Part shown: one piece after another, positions 38,147 to 50,600 of the stretch | Position numbering within the stretch: position 1 is the stretch's first letter | Layout: each line of letters starts with the position of its first letter | Assembly: GCA_050084985.1 (NCBI GenBank) | Contig: JBITNC010000002.1 | Location: 16,926,001-16,990,000 of the forward strand | Length of the DNA stretch: 64,000 bases | Direction of reading: 5' to 3' | From: Nageia nagi | Lineage: Eukaryota; Pinophyta | Program-made: the position numbers and the translations under genes | Notes under the pieces: generated by a model | The model's database searches: none | The model's input: only the letters and a program-made list of their open reading frames with translations | Told to the model about the DNA's origin: nothing

Positions 38147-38414
38147 GAAGGCTCCCTCTTTGGATCAAACACCAATTTGTGAAGTAAAGTTATGCTAGTG
38201 GATAATGTTTAGGAGTTGAGGTTAGAATGATTGTAAGAGTTCATATTATGAATGAAGTGAGATCTAGTTAGTGGATGTACTCCTAGTTGGAGGAACCACT
38301 TATATCTTGAGTTATCTTTGTGAGATTGCTTTGTGAGTTTGTTAGATGTGAATTGTGAGCTTACATGTGATCTTGGAAGTTTAGAGTTGTTCATGTTATA
38401 GTTCAATTCTCACA

Positions 38415-38431
38415 TTTGGTGTTAGAGCTCC
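38415..38431 (+). promoter_or_regulatory. Element C primer-binding site (mutated)
   Basis: TTTGGTGTTAGAGCTCC adjoins the LTR. Compared with TGGTATCAGAGC it has two changes (A to G and C to T), both transitions. Confidence 0.8.
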
Positions 38432-38658
38432 TTGGAAGCTCCTCTTAACATCCTTTATGGTGAAACTCTTCTACAACTTGGAGGTATTTGTACTTCATCC
38501 TAATCTTCATTGGTGAGGTAAAACTATTACAAGGTATAACCTCTTATTTACTTTAATAACTCCATTTGTGTGTTGCAATTTCTCATTGAAAATTTATGAA
38601 TCATTATATTGCTATACAATTGTTCTAACATATATGCTAGTTCAACCTTTGCAACTTG

Positions 38659-38696
<38 letters not shown>

Positions 38697-41228
38697 CAAT
38701 ATAATGCAATTATGGTTTATTCTAAGTTTTGATGTTAGTTGTAATTTTTTATTACAAAATTGCTTTATATATTGCTATAATATTTTTTTGTGCCTACCTT
38801 AACTAAAAATTTATTATAGTTATATTCTATAATGTTTTTACACAAAGGTAGGTAACTACATTTACTATTATTTGCTAAAAACATTACTTGTTCTTTCAAA
38901 TAACAGTAAATGGCTTATTCATTACTAAGATATTTTTTTTAAATCTATCCATGTTTAAAAAAAAATGAAGTCTTTTTGTAATAATAAAAAAGGAGGCTTG
39001 TTGTATAAACCTTTCTTTTAATCATTCTCAATTTTTTTTTCAAATATTTTTTGAAATCTGTCGTTGGTTTATTAATCCTTCACAAATTTTTACAAGTTTT
39101 TTTTTTTTTTTTTTTAACCAGAGGTTTTGAGGGGTTAGTATTGGTTTTTGGGAGGAGTGATTTTGAGGGGGTAGTACTAGTTTTCTTTTGTAGGGGGTAG
39201 TTTTGGGGGCTATTATCACTAGACCTACCTTAATCCTCTTGCCATGATGTAGGACTCCTTAACTTGTCTCCTTCGTTGCCACCAACCCTAGCCATCTTTG
39301 TAGCCTCTGCCTACTCGTAGCCAAATTTTTCCCTACCATTGACCTCTTCCTAGCCTTTGTCACCTTGCCGCCCTCTACAGCCTCCACCATTCTATAGGCC
39401 TCTCTACTAGCCTCCTTCGTTGTGACTCTTCACCTCCACTATGTCTTGCACAACTGGCACCACTAACCCTCCCCACTCTGTGGCCCTCTCGTGGCTACAC
39501 CTTTGCTCCCCTTCTCACCTCTCTTAGCTACACCTTTTGTTCCCCCCCTTTGAAATTATCACCAACATAAAATTTACTTTCTCTCTCTCATATAGGCATT
39601 GAATAAAGGGGTTCATTTATTTTTTTGGGTAGATGTCATTAATTCTCTTATGTTTTCTCGTAAGTAATCTTTTGAGGATGACCATACACTTAGTTTATTT
39701 CTTTAATGGGTATCTTCATAATGATCACTCTCTGACTTAAAGTAGAGCTAGACTTTAAAGTTGAATGATGGTTTATCTTATCAACTTGGAGAAAATCATT
39801 ACTAAAGTTTAGCATTTTTTTAGAGGCATTAATTATAAACAATACTTAAAACAAAAGTATTTTTAGGGGAAATATTTTTTTTACCAAGAATTTTTTTTAG
39901 CATGTAATTATTTTGAGATAAAATACTAAGTTAGTATGCTATCTTTAGGGATAAATGTTTAAGTCAAATAAGGGGGAAGTTTATTTATCTTTTTACTTAA
40001 ATATTTATCTAAATTACATGTTAAGAGTTGACAAAATTCCTTTGCATAGGACTTAATTTTTTTTTTTAAATGTACACTTAGTACTTAAAATTTTAAATTA
40101 AAATAATGGATGCTTATGATTAGTACTTAATTTCTTTTTTGCATGCTTAATACTTATTTGTTAAAGTTAAATGCATGATTATGCTTAAATTTTTAAATGA
40201 TGCATGTTTAGTAGTTAAGTTTTTAAGTTAATAATACATGCTTTGAACTTAATTTTGTTTTGGTGATGCATGCTTAAGGACTTAAATTTTTTAAGTTATA
40301 TGCTTAAGACTTAGATTTTTTAAGTCAAAATGCATATTTATTACTTACATTCTTAAGTTATGATGATTTTTGCTTCCTTATTCAAGAATGGAATGAACTA
40401 GTAGAAATAAGAAATGATGTAAAGTTATCCTTTGGGGGTTGGTAAACAAAACCCATTGGACACTTAGGTTTCAAAAAATGGATGGTGTTGTTACTTATGC
40501 TCTTATTTACTTCATGTTTTGCATTTTTATTTATTTTCTCATGCAAACAAAATCACAATCATTGAAATAAGCAATCCCCTAAAATGAACACATCCGCATG
40601 CATATTTCACAACATGACTTGTTTGGGGAGCTAGAGGTTAGGATAGGAAGATTGGAGCCTTTAGTTCAACGATTTGAATGGTGAAAAGTTCATACTTCTC
40701 AATTGCCCTTAATTCCTTTATTAGTCTGGACATAACTCTAATAGTTGAATAGGCATGTGTGTAGTGATACCACATGTCCGCATGTCTATTCAAGATTATC
40801 CTAATAACCTAGGAGGAACACTTGAAACCTAATCAAGATTAATAATTTGGTTAATCTAGTAAATATCATAACCTTAGAAAATAGTAGGTACTTCTCCTTG
40901 TGAGAAAGTATAATATTGACCAAAGCGAACTAGTTGAGGATTGGTAGCACCTGGACTCCACCTTACGAGCATCCAGGTGAAGGTATAATTTTAAATAAGA
41001 AAATAAGCCTCAACCATGTCACTCTACATCTACAGTTCATGAGATGAGAAATGTATTTAGGTACTTGGGTTGTATATTCTTTGAGTTGTAAAACATTTAC
41101 ACTTGTGGAAGAATTCAAGCATGCTTTAGTTGTTAATTATAACATGTATTTCTTACTTGGTTAAAACTTCACATATAATGTTCTTTTTTGAACCACATGC
41201 TTATTTTTTTCACATTCTTGTGTAACAA
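38432..41228 (+). other. Long untranslated leader of element C
   Basis: About 2.8 kb between primer site and gag. It has a (TA)18 tract at 38,660-38,695, long T runs near 39,100, a less AT-rich pyrimidine-rich middle (39,220-39,560; GCCTCTGCC, CTCCACCATTC) and the AT-rich TTAAG/GCATGC repeats (40,060-40,400) next to gag. The middle block corresponds in position to the dehydrogenase-bearing block of B and the 64 bp repeats of A, but its sequence differs. Confidence 0.7.
38660..38695. repeat. (TA)18 microsatellite
   Basis: Uninterrupted TA dinucleotide run inside the C leader. Confidence 0.95.
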
Positions 41229-44200
41229 ATGGGAGACTCCTTTTTACCCAAACACATTCTCGATGGTTCCAACTTTGGAATTTGGTAACCTCGGATGAGA
41301 GCTAAATTATAGGCAATGAAGGTTTGGAAAATAGTGAATGGGAACCTTGTACCTCATATACATGAGAAGGCACTTGAGGCATTCAACACAAAGAATGAGT
41401 TGGCAACCTCCATGATCTTTCATGTAGTTTTTGATGATGTGCTCATGATGATTCCAACTTATACCTCAGTAAAGGAAGCTTGGGATAAGCTTAAACAAAT
41501 CTACCTTGGTTTAAATTTTTCAAGAAGGTTTACCATTCTCTAAAATTTTCTTTAATCTTGTCAAGGGGAAGATGAAAATGTGGCTATCTGTTTGAATAAA
41601 ATCATTGACCTTAGGACCCAAATTATTACTTATGGGTGCAATTGGATCAATGATGAGTTCATGGTATTCATCATTCTTCAATGCCTTTCTTCAAAGTTTT
41701 GTAATTTTGTAATGGTAATGGAAATAAGGCTTGATGATGAAGAATAAGTCTTCTCCCTTGAGAACCTTTCTAGGCTCCTTTTGAAGCATGAAAAAACCTT
41801 TAATAAAAGGTGTTAATTTCTTCTTCTAAGGATAATAACGTTGCTCTTGAAGCAATCAAAAATTCTATCAAGAAGTTCAACCATCAAAAGAAATCTTATC
41901 TTTCTTCCTCCAAAAGGTTTGAGAAAAGGGGTAATGGCAACAACAACAACAACAACCACTTCAAGCAAAGAGATGAAAAAGGAAAAGCAAATAATCTAAA
42001 TCCTAAGATAAAATTTGATAGTAATTGTAACTATCAAAGGTTACAAAGAAGTTGATTGCTAGAAAAAGAAAAGAGAGAAAAAGAACAAGGACATTGAAAA
42101 TGTAAATAAATTTAAAGGAAAGAAGAATACACAAGCTAGATTTGCAGCTGTGCTCTACTTTATGTCTTGTACTTTTTTATCTGATTGGATTATTGAATCT
42201 AGTTGCAATAATCACTTATGTTTTGAAAAGAAAAAGTATGAGAATTTTCACGAGTATAGAAAAGATGCGATTATGATAGGTAATAACACTATTCTTAAAG
42301 TCTTAAGAATTGGAAGTGTGTTGATTCATGGAAAGGTTCTTGATAATGTGCTCTATGTTCCTAAGCTTAGGATGAACCTTCTCTCCATGATCTAAGTTTC
42401 TAGAAAAAGGTACTCATTTGAGTTCAACTCTCAATCTTGATGCATTAAGAAAGGACTTAGCACATTAGTTAATGGTTAATGAAATATGATCTCTATGTTA
42501 TGGATCAAGTTCCAACAAAGATGTGTCTTGCTACAGACATGTGTTCTAAGGGCAATCTTTAGCACCAACATTTAGGGCACCTTAATCATAAGAGTATTCA
42601 AATCATGAAAGACCAAGAACTTATGGAAGGTTTGAGTTCAATTTTTCCTTTGGTTGGTCTATGAGAGAAGTGCATTCTTGGGAAGATGCATAGATAAAAA
42701 TTTGAAAAAGATAAGGCAATAAGAGCATCTCAACCTCTTCAACTTGTGCATTCATATTTGATGGGTCCATTTCAGACTAAGTCACTTAGAGGAGCATCTT
42801 ACATCTTGAAATTCATTGATAATTTCAATAGGATGACTTTTGGCTATCTTCTTGACCACAAGGATCAAACCTTTAATAGTTTTAAGGATTTTAAGGTCTT
42901 TGTTAAGAATTAGACTAATCTTAAGATCAAGATGTTAAGATCAGATAATGAAGGAGAATATAATAGCAATGAGTTCAATGATTATTATTCTAAGTATGGA
43001 ATCAAGAGGTAATTTATGATTCCTTACACTCCTCAATAGAATGATAATATCAAAAGAAAAAATAAGATAATTATAGAGATGGTTAGATGCATGTTGGGTA
43101 ATCTTCCTAGTTTCTTATGGGGTGAAACTGAGTACTACTATTTACACCTTGAATAGGTGTATCACAAAATTCATTTAAGGTAAAAATCTTTTTAAAGCAT
43201 GTTCTGTAAGAAAACCTAAAATTTCTCACTTCAAAGTGTTTGGTTATGAGGCTTTCTCCTACATTGTTTATGAGAAAAAGAAGAAGTTGGACAAAAGAGC
43301 TAAAAAATACATCTTCATGGGCTATAACAGTCAATACAAAAGCTATAGGCTCTACTCTCCATCCTACAAAGCAATGTTCATTTCTAAGGATGTAAAGTTC
43401 AATAAATTTCTCAAAGAATCTATTCCTAATAAAGCTATGGATGATCGAAAGGACTTGTTAGTTACACCTAACTAGTTGGATATTGATGTAGTCAAGTCAC
43501 CTTAGAAGCAAAATTTTTCAATTCAAAGGGTAACAAGGAGCATAACCTTGAACAAATCCTTATTTTTCAAGAGCAACAACAAGCATGAGCCCTCAACTTT
43601 TAAAGAAGCTTCTAAGAACGAGTGCTAGATGGAAGCTATGAAAGTGAAGTATGAGGCACTTATAAAAAATTAAATGTGGGATTTGGTTCTTTATCTCAAT
43701 GAGAAGAATGTGATTGGTAATAAATGGATCTACAAGGTCAAGTAAAATTTAGTTGGAGATATTGAAAAACACAAGGCAATGTTAGTAGCCAAAGGTTTTG
43801 CTCAAAAATACGATGTAGATTATGAGGAAATGTTTTCTCCCATGGAAAATATGCCTATTGTGAAGATTATCTTTGTTCTTTCTAAAGCTCAAGGATGGAA
43901 ATTTTTTCAACTTAACATTAAGAGTGCATTTCTCAATGATGACTTAGATGTAAAAATCTTCATGAATCAACCAGAAGGGTTTATTGTTAAAGGTAAAGAA
44001 TCCTTTGTGTGTAACCTAAAGAAGTCATTATGTAGATTTAAACAAGCACTTAGAGCATGGTATAAGAAGATTTTAGGGTACTTTACAGACATTAGTTTCT
44101 CCAAGTGCTTTTTTGACTCCGATCTATATGTGCTCAGTGAAGAAAAAGATGTGTTTTATATTTTCTTTTATGTGGATAATCTTTTAATTACTGGGAATAA

Positions 44201-45134
44201 TGATGAAATCATTCAAGAGTGCATATCCAAACTTAAGGTAACATTTTAAATGACTAATCTTGGTCTTTTGCACCACTATCTTGGAATGCAAATGTATCAA
44301 TACAAGGATTGTACTTATTCTAATCAATCTAAGTATATATCAGACATATTACAGAAGTTTGGAATGGAAGAGTGTAGATATGATACAATCTTAGTCTCTC
44401 TTAAAATGACTATTTCTTTGAGCTCCAACTCTCAATTGGTTGATGTTACAGATTATAGGTAATTAATTGGTAGTCTTCTATATTTGACTATATATAGGGT
44501 AGATATTACTTTTGTAGTGAATCTGATGGCATGATTCATGTAGAAACCATATGCTGAGCACCTCAATGCTATTAAGCAAATTTTGAGGTATGTTGCAAGG
44601 ATTAAGGATCTTGCTCTCAAGTATTCTAAGTTGCTCTCATTTGTTCTCTCTAGATTCTTAGATTCTGACTATGGGGGAGATAGAGATGATAAGAAATTAA
44701 CCTTTGCATATGTGTTTAGCATTGGTTTAGGTGCTATCTCTTGGGCTTCTAAAAAGTAGCACATTATTTCTCTTTTCACCATATAATTTGAATACCATGC
44801 CATATCTGTTATAGCCTATGAAGCTATTTGGCTAAGGCATCTTTTAAAATAAATTGGGTATGAGCAAGTTGACTCATATTTAATTTTTTTAGATAATCAG
44901 TCAACTATTTTTTGGGTTAAGAATCTTGTATTCCATCAAAGAATAAAACATATGGAAATCCAAGCCTATTTTATCAGATTGAAAGTTCTTGATGGCATCA
45001 TACACCTGGAGTATTGTCCATCCACCTTGAACTTCGCTAATTTATTCACCAAGCCCTTTCCTAAAGCTTAATTTTATTAGCTTAGGGATGCTATCGGCTT
45101 GGTGAAGTTGCCCTCAAGGGGGAGTGAAATTTGA
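41229..45134 (+). pseudogene. gag-pol pseudogene of copia element C
   Basis: From the ATG at 41,229 (MGDSFLPKH) to the TGA at 45,132-45,134, about 1,302 codons long. Gag (41,229-41,810) has stops after only 19 codons and again soon after, so it could not be made. A zinc knuckle remnant (about 42,020-42,055) is frameshifted, with His to Tyr. Protease (42,170-42,395) has WIIESSCNNH in place of D-S-G. The integrase core (42,760-43,110) keeps LRSDNEGEY but has IKRKN where VERKN supplies the catalytic Glu. Reverse transcriptase (43,770-44,460) has the longest open stretch (156 codons) with AKGFAQKYDVDYEE and SAFLNDDL, but the active site reads YVDN (44,169-44,180) instead of YVDD. RNase H follows (44,640-45,130). 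I count well over a dozen stops or frameshifts. Confidence 0.93.
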
Positions 45135-45280
45135 ATTCTTATGTTGAACTCATTTTTTGTGATGACAACTTCACCCCTAAGAGGATTTTATGATGTATAG
45201 TGTTGATTTTATTGTACACCTTCATGGTAAGTTCACTTTGCATGAGGAACTTATTGTATAAATTTTTTAAAGTAAAAATT

Positions 45281-45378
45281 GGCTAATCTAGCACTATTCA
45301 ATTATCTATGTGTGAGAAACTCTTATGTGTCTTTTGGCACTATTCAGTTATCCATATGTGAGGAACTCGTATGTGTAA
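45281..45378 (+). repeat. Element C 3' region tandem repeats (2 units)
   Basis: Two units of about 45 bp with TATGTGTGAGAAACTCTTAT and CATATGTGAGGAACTCGTAT, the reverse complement of the A and B repeats and in the same relative place. Confidence 0.8.
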
Positions 45379-45844
45379 TTTATTTTTTCTCTATTTCTTA
45401 TGATAATCAACACATATTTTGTATACAATAGGTGACTATGAGTTTTGGCCTAGCATCTTCATGATGAATTATAGTGCACCATTGATCAATTTATGATGGC
45501 ATTGTTTGATACATTTATCCTTATTGATATGATTATATTGCATCTTACTGATCTTATTATCTGAGTTGATTTTGACATGTAGGTTCTTTTAAGATTATAG
45601 GTTACTTAATTCAAGTATGCAAGCTCATGGAGACTCTTCATGACTTCCAGTTGGATGAATACTTCATATACATTGAAACTATTTGTGGTTAATGATTGTA
45701 TTTGGCAAAGTAGTGAGTCTCAAACTAGATCTTTCTTCTTTCATAAATATGTAAAAAGTTTTCATCTTTGTTGTATATTTTTAGAGGAGAATTCTCTTAT
45801 TTTATCTCTTTCTTTTTTCTTATTTGCTCTATCCCAATATTAAA

Positions 45845-45855
45845 TTAAAAAGGAG
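45845..45855 (+). other. Polypurine tract of element C
   Basis: TTAAAAAGGAG directly before the TG start of the 3' LTR; same place as in B. Confidence 0.8.
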
Positions 45856-46352
45856 TGTTAGAATGTATAATGCATTATTGTAAAGGTTTTGTAATAATCT
45901 TCTATGTAAGTTCACTAATACTTAAGGGTATCATTTGATACCTTAAGTATTTAAATGAATAAAAAATGTAACTTGTCCTACACTCCATGTCATGAGCATG
46001 CCCCTTGGGTAAAAGAATGTGCATGTCATGCTTTTGTACATTGGGTAAAAGGGTTATCCAAAGAGGGATTTTGGCCTATAAATAGAAGGCTCCCTCTTTG
46101 GATCAAACACCAATTTGTGAAGTAAAGTTATGCTAGTGGATAGTATTTAGAAGTTGAGGTTAGAATTATTGTAAGAGGTCATATTTTGAATGAAGTGAGA
46201 TCTAGTTAGTGGATGTACTTCTAGTTGGAGGAACCACTTATATCATGAGTTATCTTTGTGAGATTGCTTTGTGAGTTTGTTAGATGTGAATTGTGAGCTT
46301 ACATGTGATCTTGGAAGTTTAGAGTTGTTTATATTATAGTTCAATTCTCATA
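45856..46352 (+). repeat. 3' LTR of element C
   Basis: 497 bp, about 96.5% identical to the 5' LTR by hand count. Its last dinucleotide is TA instead of CA, a single transition. Confidence 0.94.
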
Positions 46353-46357
46353 GTGTA
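46353..46357. repeat. Target-site duplication of element C, right
   Basis: GTGTA, identical to 37,912-37,916. Confidence 0.82.
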
Positions 46358-47174
46358 TGTATTATTTTATTGGATACATGTTAGTTGATAATAAATATTT
46401 ATGCATATTAAGAACATAGAGAGAATTGAATCAATCAAATTAGTAAATTTTTATTTGAGGATCCATGTAAGCCTTAGGCTTCTAATGATTACATATTAGT
46501 TAAGGGTAAAACTTAATTATGATTACTTTTTCCTTTTTTCTATGTTATTACCTTCTTATCAATGAAATCTTCAATAATATTATTTGTGTAAGTATTATTC
46601 TATTGCAATATCTTTTTCATTTTAAAAATTCACAAATCTCATTATCTTTATACTAATATAGAGTTCTTATAAATAAATCAACAACTCTAGATTATGGATA
46701 TGCTATACATTTTCATTTAATGATTGATAAATGATATTCTTTAGGTTTTGATTATTATTTTATCTTAGATTGTACTTATTCATTTTATGAATCACTTTCA
46801 AATACGAATTGCAAATCTAGTGAAAATGATTACAAACTAGCAAACACAAATACTATACCTCACACAAAGAATAACATAATACAATAAAAAAATACCAAAA
46901 TTTAGTTTTTTAATTGTGTCATGTATTGCTTTTAAAATAGTATGTATAATCCTAATGGATACATACAATAATATTACATAGAAAAAGAAGAAATAAATGT
47001 ATAAAATTATAAATTCTTAGTATCACCCTTCAATTTCCCCATGCCAATTGTATTTTTATTAAGTTTTCATAACTCTTACATTTCTATTAACTTGCTTGAA
47101 ACTCAAAAAATATTGATTTTTTATTTTATTTCATTCTCTACTTTTGGAATAAGAAATACTAGACATGATACTTT
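46358..47174. other. AT-rich intergenic stretch, nothing recognised
   Basis: No motif or conserved frame seen. Confidence 0.45.
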
Positions 47175-47600
47175 TTTTAAAAACTGATTAAGTCTTCATT
47201 CCTCACCTTGATGAGGAAGATCATCACCAATTTATCCCATAAACTTAGGAAATAATTTAACTCCATACACTTATTCAAGATGTATGCAAGTTGATTAATT
47301 ATACAATAAAAATGAAAAACCATATAATTTCTTTGTATCATTTCTCTTATAAAATCAAATCAAAGTTCAATGCACTTTTATCTTTCATGATAGAAACTAT
47401 TCGTTGTAATTTTGATAGCACTTAGGTTGTTAGAAAATAATATGTTGGCTATCAAATACTCATCTCCTTAATTCACATAACATTCTCTCAACCATAAGGT
47501 ATGAGCTATATGTATTGTAGTTACCACAAACTTTGTATTTATTTAAGGGGATGCTATAATGAATTATTTCCTTAAGCTTTACCTAGTCAAACCATAACGA
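47175..47600 (-). pseudogene. RNase H relic of a second copia lineage
   Basis: On the minus strand from about 47,540 the translation gives TIHIAHTLWLRECYVN, then NNLSAIKITTNSFYHER, KCIEL, FDFIREMIQ, INQLAYILNKCMELNYF and LWDKLVM. This is the standard end of copia RNase H (A-x-x-EA-x-WLR, DN-x-SA, F-H-x-R-x-KHI, HFIRE, QLAD-x-x-TK, LRDKLG), interrupted by stops. Wording differs clearly from A, B and C, so it is another lineage. No LTR or other domain could be tied to it. A minus-strand open frame at 48,291-48,476 may or may not belong to the same element. Confidence 0.75.
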
Positions 47601-50600
47601 AATCATTGAGCATAGAGAAAAAATATGGCATTATAAGTTTATTTGTAGAATTTTTAGTTCATTTGTTATAAAAAGCCTTTAACAAGCTTGGGAAAGCATC
47701 AAAAATTGGATCATGATGTGGAATAGAAATGGATTATGGACCTTTCTTTCAACCAATTGAACCTTTGGGAGTCACCATTATTAACTAGCTCAATCACCTT
47801 AGGTCCATGCCAAAAAGTTCTTCAAAAATGGTATATTTAATATGATGGATGTACTCTCAAAGGGTGAAGAAAGGCTAATATCCATGGAATTTTATCAAAG
47901 ATAAATTTAAACTCACTTATTTTGATAGAGACATGTATGAAGTGGTCAAAAATTCCTTACTTAACTCCTTGGTGCACAAGGTGAGAATTCTTTTTTAACA
48001 TCCATGGTGGAAAGATTAGAAGTGATTTCTTGAGACTCTATTGTGTAATTACTAATTGCAAAGCTCATATGGGCTATGGATGGCTTTCACCTTATTTTCC
48101 AATATTGGAAAAGTTGAACTCATTGTAGAAGCTAGACTCACCCGAGTTTGATTAGGGTTATTGCTTTCAAATAGCATGGGACTCTTATTTGTGTTTTATC
48201 TTGAGCCCAAATAAGCTTTCTTGGGTTTGAGTTTGATTCATAAAGGCCTTCATTTAGGTCAAAAAATCATTAATATTAGAATTCATAATCTTAGTTATTC
48301 TTTATCAAATTTGTTTGAAAATTTTTTACATATCTTTTGGTAGTGCAATAAAGCTCAAGTAGCTTAGCATTAGATTTATTCATTTTTGCAACTGTATTTA
48401 TCCAATTCTTCACATGACAATAATCCCTTTTGGGTAATCCCCTAGTCCTTCCTTCTCTCATGAAGATATCTAACATCTTTTTAGAGTAAGGTTTCTATTC
48501 TCAACTTGGAATGCTTGTAATAATGTAGTTGTTAGTTAATCATATACTCCACCAATTTACAACCCAATTGAGAAAGCTTATATTATTTCATGTATGTTAT
48601 TTTAAATTTCTGTATTAACCAATAAGGTGACAACAAATTTATTTTAGTGACATATTTAAAAGAGTTAATTACATCGAGAGCATTTATACAATGGCAAAGG
48701 TGGGGAGAACCAAAATATTGCTCTCTCTATATGTCTATCATCAACAACCGATAATATTAGATTAAACAAAAAAATTATGCTGATTTTTTTCTTATATATA
48801 AAATAATTTCTTGCAATTTCATTTCACAACAAACCAAAGTTTATTGGCTCTCCTCCTTTTTGGAATTTCTAAATATAATATAACCATTTTGCTTAGCGAC
48901 TATAACAGTTTTGCTTCTACAATTATATTCATTGTTTTGGATATTCCAAGCTTTGAATATATAGTATTTGCAATAATTGGAGAAAATGTATACCCTATAC
49001 ATGCTTATGATATATATAAATGTATTTTTTGTACATTTCCTCAGTATAATCCAAGTAATTGCCATTAGAGTCTTGGGTATACATCATATTTTAAGTGTCC
49101 TTGTGATTTGATTTACTTATTAGTAACTTGTGATAAGAAAGAAATAATTTAGGGATTGCAGATAATTTAAATAATAGATCACAGATAAAAAAAATATTGT
49201 AGATATATGATTTTAGAATCTAACCTATTTACTTGGGTATGGAGTTAAAACAAAGGCCACTGGAGTCTTTATATCTTTTAAATTTCTAAATTGAGTTTGA
49301 AAAATTCAAGGATGTAAAATTATTAAGTTATCATGTTCGAAAAATGATTTAATTCTTATCTTGTACTTTAGGCAAAAGCAACATCTAATTCCTTGTATTA
49401 AAATATCTCAATGGCAGCATGGAAAGGTTAAACATTTAGTGGTTACCTTGTTTGAAGATTTGTTATTTCTATTACTAAAATATTTACAATATTCAATTTT
49501 AAATAAATTTTCAAGGTAGGTTGAATGCTTCTGATTTTCTTTATCACATCATAGTGCTCAAAATTAAAACTAAGTAATTTTACATATTGCTTAAGAATTA
49601 AAAATATATAAAATTTTATATTGTATAAGTTGTTAAAGAAGAAAGAAAGTATATTAATATCCTCAGGTGACCAAAAAAGGTCAATGGGAGTAGAAAGTGC
49701 AATTTATGTAAATGAAGCTAGAAAGTCCTTAGCAGGGCCTATACAGAAAACATAAAAGAATAAACAACTACAACCGTACAAGAGAAACCTAGCCCTCAAA
49801 GAAAGGAGGGATACAAAAATTAAGGATCCATAGGGAATTTTGCTCTAGATCGTAATGGGAGATGTATAGCGGTACTCGCTGCTATAGGGAGAGCTCAAGC
49901 GTGATCACTATGAAATGTGTTGGTGAAATTTATATTTCTTAGGCATATATCTTATATCATTAATATGAATAATAACAACAAATTTATATATTTTAAATTT
50001 ATCATTTTTGTTTCTTATGTAAGATATAACATAATTTTATATAGCTTGAATTTATTAACTTTATCTATAATATTTGTTATAACATTAATTAATTTTATAT
50101 TTTTTAAAAATATTATTACTTTCTTTAAATGGTATCTTATGATAAATAATCTTTATCCATATGATAAGTATCATAAAAATATCAAATGAAGAATATTAAG
50201 TGCCTACACACATAATCATGGAAGCTTTGTAACAAATGAAAATAAAAGGTTATCATCCTAACCTTAACCAAAAAGTAAGGAATATGAATGTAGAAATCAT
50301 AAGATATTGTAGGAAGAACATTAAAAGCCTACACATAAAGGAGTTGTTTAGAAACCTCCGCCTATTACATTTTAGGTGCTCACATAATCTTTAAATTATA
50401 TCTTCCAAAATAATATCTTACATCACTCTAAGGTGATAGTCATGTATGTTGAAACTCTAAAGTCTAAGGTTGTACATCCTAACCCTAATGAAAGAGCACA
50501 TATAAGTTACTTCCATCCTATCTATACATGGTTCAAACTAACCTCACCAAGCACATCATAAACATACTTGAGAAAAGTTCAAGATGTCATATGAATGTTG

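Larger units (their letters stand above)
37917..38414 (+). repeat. 5' LTR of element C
   Basis: 498 bp, starting TGTTGGAATGTATAATGC and ending TTCTCACA. Contains the family inverted repeat (37,980-38,010) and the TATA motif (38,139-38,146). Confidence 0.94.
37917..46352 (+). mobile_element. Ty1/copia element C (full length, plus strand)
   Basis: A complete 8,436 bp element of the same family as A and B but in the opposite orientation. LTRs are 37,917-38,414 and 45,856-46,352; the target duplication is GTGTA. By hand count the LTRs differ at about 17-18 positions plus a small indel (about 3.5%), so it is the youngest of the three. Even so, gag-pol (41,229-45,134) is broken by many stops and frameshifts and has lost catalytic residues in protease, integrase and reverse transcriptase. 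It was probably copied using enzymes from another element. Confidence 0.95.

Noticed and set aside
49640-49925. LINE 3' end on the minus strand
   Set aside because: Based on composition and one phrase only; no reverse transcriptase or duplication was found.
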